Shown: in pieces, positions 24,801 through 27,950 of the stretch | How the letters are laid out: each line of letters opens with the position of its first letter | Numbering within the stretch: position 1 is the stretch's first letter | DNA from: an uncultured Lachnospiraceae bacterium | Lineage (GTDB): Bacteria > Bacillota > Clostridia > Lachnospirales > Lachnospiraceae | Assembly (NCBI GenBank): GCA_910585715.1 | Contig: CAJUEX010000037.1 | Location: 5,188-33,137, forward strand | DNA length: 27,950 nt | Direction of reading: 5' to 3' | Made by a program: the position numbers and the translations under genes | The notes under the pieces: model-generated | Told to the model about the DNA's origin: nothing | Seen by the model: the letters and a program-made list of their open reading frames with translations, nothing else | Database searches by the model: none

Positions 24801-27800
24801 TATGGCAACAGCGGTTTCGTGGAGTACATGGCGGACGGATACGGAAACAAGGTAAGGTTTTCTTATACCGGCATACTTTTAAGCAGAATTACATTAGAAA
24901 GCGGCATGTACATTGATTTCCTTTATAAAGGAGATAAATTAGTCCAGTTAAAGGACAATATGGGAAGAACATACCAATATCAGTATAAAGAAGATTTACT
25001 GGAAGCGGTTACCTATCCAAACGGGGGCACAATCCGCTATGAATATACGCCGGAAGGTTATCTGTCGCGGGTGTTCAATGAAAACGGAAAATGCTATGTT
25101 TCCAGCCATTATGACAGAAAGGGCCGGGTCATCCGTCAGGAAACAGCAGACGGGGAAGAATATATTTTCTTCTATAATCCTGCTGAAAAGGTAAATACAG
25201 TTACCACAACAAACTTGAATCGAACCGTTAAGCACTATTATAACCGGAACAATCTGGTGGAGCGTACGGAATTTGGAGATGGCACCATAGAAGAAAAGAA
25301 ATACGATGCCAACGAAAAAGTCATTTGGGAAAAAGACCGTCTTGGCCGTGAAACAACAAGGGAATACAATATGCTTGGCCTTCTTCTAAAGGAAACAAAG
25401 CCAAACGGACTGACCACTGTTTATAAATATAATGAATCCGGAAAGTGTACTTATCAGGAAGACAGCTTTGGAAGGAAGCTTGCCTTTGAATATGATGAAG
25501 GGGGCATGCTTATTAGCTCTGCCTTTTTAGTGGAAGAGGGAAAATGGGCAAAAACCGTGTTTGAAAGAGATTCTCATGGACGTATTGTCTCCCAGACATA
25601 TCCGGACGGAAGCCGGAAAATATGGAAATATGAAAAAGCCTTTTCCCATCCTACCGTGTATCAGGGGCCTGTGGGCGAAGAGTTTGGCTATGAGCTGGAT
25701 GAATTCGGAAGAAAAATGATTTTCCACGGTGCAAGAGGTGATGTGCATTATGGTTATAATTCCAATCATTTTGTCACCTTAATCCGTGATGAGGAAAATA
25801 ACTGCATACGTTACCAGTATGACCTTACCGGAAATAAAACCGGCATATTGCTGCCTGAGGATGTGGAAGCGGACGACGGAAAGAAAATATCCTATCAGTA
25901 TGACCCTATGGACCACCTCATTGCAACGGAAGATGAAAGCGGCGTCATTCAGGCAAGAAAAGTAAACAGCGAAGGAAAGACAATCAAGGCATTTGACGGG
26001 GTTTCTTATGATAAACAGCAGAAGGATGGCATAGGGGTGGAGTATGCCTATGATGAAGACGGCAGAAATACGCATATTTATTATCAGGATGGAAGCGTAC
26101 AAAGATACGTTTATGACCCATGCGGAAATATAATAAAAAGCATACTTCCCTGTGATTATGACCAGGCAAAGGATGAGGGTCCGGGCATTTCCTATGAATA
26201 TGATGAAATGAACCGGTTAAGCAGGGTCATTGACAGAGAAGGCAGGATTGTCCGTAAGCTCTATTATGACCTTACGGGAAATCTGGTAAAGGAAGTGACG
26301 GATAAAACATTGCAGATTTCAGCAGAAAAAGAAATCGGCAGCCTGTATGCTTATAATCTGGCAGGCTGGCTTACAGAATCCAGAGTGCCGCTTTCTTTTA
26401 AGGATGGAGAAGTAAAATACCGTCTTTGTACTTACCAGTATGATATACGGGGAAACCTGACAGCGGAAAAACGTTTCTTGGAAGAACAAAGTGAGGACAG
26501 CGCAAGGGGAAGGGTACTTCTCATCAACAGAAGCTATGACCGCGCCTCCAGGCTGGTGAAAGTAACGGATTCCCTGGGCTCCTGTATAGAATACCAATAC
26601 GACTATCACAACAAAATGCTGTCCGAACGGACTAAAATAAGGGATGGCGTATATCAGGAAAAGCTGTACAGCTATACCAAGTCCGGCAAGATAGAAAAGA
26701 TAGCTGTCAGCGCCGACAAAAAGACAACGGGAAGGGCATTTGCCGTTACAAAATATGAGTATGACAAAAACGGCAACGTAACAAGAATCCTTACGCCTGC
26801 CGGAAACGAGCTGTGCTATACATATGACCGGGCAGGAAAAAAGAAAACGGCGGGACTAAAGCAAAAGGATGGAACCATACAGACCATTACGGAATACCGG
26901 TATGACAAAGGGGGAAGAATGATACAGGTATTTAAGGATGGCTCATGCGAACATGCCTACGGATATGACTGCAGGGGAAGGTTGAATTCCTTTACAAAGA
27001 AATCTGGTAAAACATCCGCCTATGTATATGATGCAGATGGGCATATGATAAAAGAAATCGGTGAACGTTCCTTTGACCGGGATGGATTTGACGGAAAAGG
27101 CACCACCTATGAGTATGAATCCAGCAGACTGATAACTGTCCGCCGGCCAGACGGAACGATTGAAAAGGAATACCGCTACAATGAATTTAACGAGCCGGAA
27201 TACATCGGAGATGGAAAGGGCGGTGTCCGCATTCAATACGACCTTGCAGGAAGAAAGGTGGAAGCTGTCAGCCAAAACGGAGCAAGACAGCTTACAGAAT
27301 ATGACCCTTGGGACCATGTAAGCGCAGTTACCGATGGAAACGGCAATACCACCAGATTTTCTCTGGATGGCTGGGGCAAGATTACGGAAGTCCACAGGGC
27401 CGACGGCGCAAAGGAAATCTATGAATATGACAATGCAGGAAACATCTGTCAGGCAACAGACGGGCTGGGACATGCCATTCAGTTTATTTACAATAACCAG
27501 AATAAAATGGAAAAACGGATTGATCAGGCAGGCTGTGAGGAAATATGGAGCTATGATGCAGAGGGCAGACCATGCAGATACCGTAACCGGAACGGCAATG
27601 AAACAGGCTTTGCCTACAATATGTTCGGCAGCCTTACAAGAAAGTGGGTGGAAGGAAGCGAAAAGGACAGCCTGACCTTTGGCTATGAAAAAGATGGAAA
27701 GATTTCCTATGCAATCGGCGGCGGAATGCGTTATGATTATGAATATGATACCCTTGGAAGACTGAGCCGTAAAAAAGCCAGCGGCAGGACCCTGCTTGCC

Positions 27801-27950
27801 TATACCTATGATGAATATGACCGCCTGATTGGGCAGACAGATTTCACCGGAAAGCATACGGAATACCGGTATGACCATATGGACCGGCTGGAAGTGGTGT
27901 TGGATCAAGGAATCCAACAGGCAGCCTATGAGTACACTCCCCAGGGACAG
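21825..27950 (+). CDS. Giant VgrG-like spike - hydrophobic segment - repeat linker - Rhs protein, 3'-truncated by the window
   Basis: The frame stays open for 2042 codons to the last base, so the C terminus (probably toxin) is outside. Domains in order: VgrG/gp27-like hub (about 1-230, containing KETDWKFFIRIANQYGYQVY); OB-fold (about 283-350, HVLSGTVISVNGSLMKVKF to PEPGDKVFGYID); a needle/linker region (about 350-560); a strongly hydrophobic segment (about 580-705, including VLMCVCPLAGFIVMGVNVAM); a Gly/Asp/Lys/Pro nonapeptide repeat linker (about 739-866); a DUF6531-like opener (about 880-960, DPVNVVTGALTDNRTDF); then RHS/YD repeats to the end. Rhs shells cage toxins and release them after self-cleavage. 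AAGGGG eight bases before ATG is a good RBS. The fusion puts spike and cargo carrier in one chain. A truncated VgrG paralogue with an unrelated tail is unlikely given the clean domains. Confidence 0.88.
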   Translation, partial: MKDKPIVALAEVKINGIENYTNLLSIAIDTEKNNHSYMTIRLRLDAEAYGNKERDWNGQQIEAVVGNGRRLFIGECINYEYETLSQYQELSLYVVSESYQSDISPNSRTLQNPGKTLSDVAHKVFDSYGAEIIVEKDIAIKEILVQEKETDWKFFIRIANQYGYQVYTDATSGKLVVGIGKTGMDFEGLCQDSLCISEEKNVQEYRLKNVNYDQETGLYQYESKEALSNNPYGMAGATSDGAMITKSHLSSEKGVLNNKIASSNKADDTPNMKNMEADGHSSHVLSGTVISVNGSLMKVKFDVDAEQSEAEAMELPYENTICNSFYFMPEPGDKVFGYIDNRGKAIILGCKRKNTVDSFFTEPREKAITVLDNMIQFKEKNFEFLANREDSDGNRENSISVNLDKETGIDIHAKGKITLYSEKTVGLWAGSQIQDVDSIISKYDAQSGEGRAKYDAECVEAPLQKASWFAESRKQIGDSFVAFWKGISFSEARKDFMNWINGEEIETEYESFETGKLYFGGEAITFRVGESCIVLAGGNDESGEFISSIYINSELFNWLGFVKKSGYERVENDTSDMWDFILDVTSIVLDIAATVLMCVCPLAGFIVMGVNVAMQAARGDYCGALLSAIPFATELGAGAKLADKLPKMKKVINFIGISCKVIDKATGVLMMANQVYTTGKAIFTGNFTWKDATMIGLQFLSAIVGKKCENYKKNNPVDLYGNPVNNASGNGGSTSNHSGDVDSPNRPGDVDSPNRPGDGDGPNQPVAGDDGKKPANGDDGKKPAEGDDGKKPTDGGDGKKPAEGDDGKKPTDGDDGKKPTDGDDGKKPTDGDDGKKPADGDDGKKPADGDNGKKPTDGDDSNKAKDTDADTQKENQTAADPVNVVTGALTDNRTDFRLKDVMDDFKVVRTYNSTRINKGRMLGERWLFQFETSFFRKGDRGSLYLPDNHKEQFVKDKNGTWKNAAEGRNQYLLEEDSKGYLVKDYTTQRTYRYGNSGFVEYMADGYGNKVRFSYTGILLSRITLESGMYIDFLYKGDKLVQLKDNMGRTYQYQYKEDLLEAVTYPNGGTIRYEYTPEGYLSRVFNENGKCYVSSHYDRKGRVIRQETADGEEYIFFYNPAEKVNTVTTTNLNRTVKHYYNRNNLVERTEFGDGTIEEKKYDANEKVIWEKDRLGRETTREYNMLGLLLKETKPNGLTTVYKYNESGKCTYQEDSFGRKLAFEYDEGGMLISSAFLVEEGKWAKTVFERDSHGRIVSQTYPDGSRKIWKYEKAFSHPTVYQGPVGEEFGYELDEFGRKMIFHGARGDVHYGYNSNHFVTLIRDEENNCIRYQYDLTGNKTGILLPEDVEADDGKKISYQYDPMDHLIATEDESGVIQARKVNSEGKTIKAFDGVSYDKQQKDGIGVEYAYDEDGRNTHIYYQDGSVQRYVYDPCGNIIKSILPCDYDQAKDEGPGISYEYDEMNRLSRVIDREGRIVRKLYYDLTGNLVKEVTDKTLQISAEKEIGSLYAYNLAGWLTESRVPLSFKDGEVKYRLCTYQYDIRGNLTAEKRFLEEQSEDSARGRVLLINRSYDRASRLVKVTDSLGSCIEYQYDYHNKMLSERTKIRDGVYQEKLYSYTKSGKIEKIAVSADKKTTGRAFAVTKYEYDKNGNVTRILTPAGNELCYTYDRAGKKKTAGLKQKDGTIQTITEYRYDKGGRMIQVFKDGSCEHAYGYDCRGRLNSFTKKSGKTSAYVYDADGHMIKEIGERSFDRDGFDGKGTTYEYESSRLITVRRPDGTIEKEYRYNEFNEPEYIGDGKGGVRIQYDLAGRKVEAVSQNGARQLTEYDPWDHVSAVTDGNGNTTRFSLDGWGKITEVHRADGAKEIYEYDNAGNICQATDGLGHAIQFIYNNQNKMEKRIDQAGCEEIWSYDAEGRPCRYRNRNGNETGFAYNMFGSLTRKWVEGSEKDSLTFGYEKDGKISYAIGGGMRYDYEYDTLGRLSRKKASGRTLLAYTYDEYDRLIGQTDFTGKHTEYRYDHMDRLEVVLDQGIQQAAYEYTPQGQ
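24039..24119 (+). repeat. Three 27-base repeats coding for GDVDSPNRP-type units
   Basis: Three in-frame copies of a 9-residue unit (GDVDSPNRP twice, then GDGDGPNQP) run from 24039 to 24119. They belong to the disordered linker of the giant gene, just before the larger Lys/Pro array. Confidence 0.85.
24126..24422 (+). repeat. Eleven 27-base tandem repeats coding for GDDGKKPxx units
   Basis: Ten full copies (24126-24395) of a 9-residue unit, GDDGKKP followed by TD, AE, AD or AN, and one degenerate last copy GDDSNKAKD (24396-24422). The DNA copies differ at silent and first positions, so the array has been diverging. The unit keeps the frame because its length is a multiple of three. Such an array is expected to vary in copy number between strains. 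It links the hydrophobic segment to the Rhs shell as a flexible, highly charged spacer. Confidence 0.9.

Noticed and set aside
27334..27675. Short + strand frame inside the Rhs region
   Set aside because: It is a shifted frame of the YD repeats, without RBS or domain.
26943..27917. Minus-strand open frame of about 324 codons inside the Rhs part
   Set aside because: It is opposite a clear YD-repeat reading frame, whose regular codons keep the antisense open; no domain was recognised.
1..27950. TssJ, TssL, TssM, ClpV and TssE genes
   Set aside because: Looked for by hallmark features (large TM ATPase-like TssM, Walker motifs of ClpV, gp25-like short protein); none seen on either strand.

Overview
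The window looks like Clostridia (Firmicutes), probably a Lachnospiraceae gut commensal. The evidence is AT-leaning coding sequence, strong AGGAGG-type ribosome binding sites, some TTG and GTG starts, and the family content. This placement is inferred from style, not from a marker gene. Every gene I accept is on the + strand. Gaps are short (longest 143 bases), and several stops overlap the next start (TAATG, ATGA, TTGA), so the region reads as one long operon or a few nested transcripts. No RNA gene, insertion sequence or CRISPR array is visible.

Region 1 (1-4396) is a signalling block: the C-terminal part of an FHA protein, a membrane-anchored coiled-coil/zinc-ribbon protein, a J-domain protein, an exported VWA protein with a transmembrane helix and an FHA-like cytoplasmic tail, and a soluble Ser/Thr kinase. 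Region 2 (4429-7528) is the contractile core: a 725-residue sheath-like protein followed by two paralogous Hcp/tail-tube-like proteins. A structured 143-base gap follows. Region 3 (7672-11756) is a second signalling block: a two-TM FHA protein, a zinc-ribbon/FHA protein, a membrane-anchored PP2C phosphatase, and a PP2C-like protein with lost metal ligands fused to a TM helix and TPR-like repeats. Region 4 (11851-15557) holds three proteins that are probably baseplate parts; two of them are paralogues sharing a PVWN motif. Region 5 (15638-21779) is the spike and cargo-loading block: two VgrG-like spike proteins flanking a DcrB/DUF1795-like protein that resembles Eag effector chaperones, then a pentapeptide-repeat protein, an Imm11-like protein, a DUF4280 PAAR-like tip and a bitopic membrane protein. 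Region 6 (21825 to the end) is one giant open gene of at least 2042 codons. It encodes a VgrG-like spike, a hydrophobic segment, a Gly/Asp/Lys/Pro nonapeptide repeat linker and a long Rhs/YD-repeat shell. Its toxin tip lies beyond the window.

Taken together this is a type VI-like contractile injection system in a Gram-positive-type genome. Its spike is fused directly to an Rhs toxin carrier, and it is embedded in a phosphothreonine signalling circuit resembling the PpkA/Fha1/PppA control of proteobacterial T6SS. The window shows no TssJ/L/M membrane complex, no ClpV, no TssE and no separate TssB. These could lie outside, be replaced by unrelated proteins here, or be absent. Family calls were made by reading translations; no database search was run.
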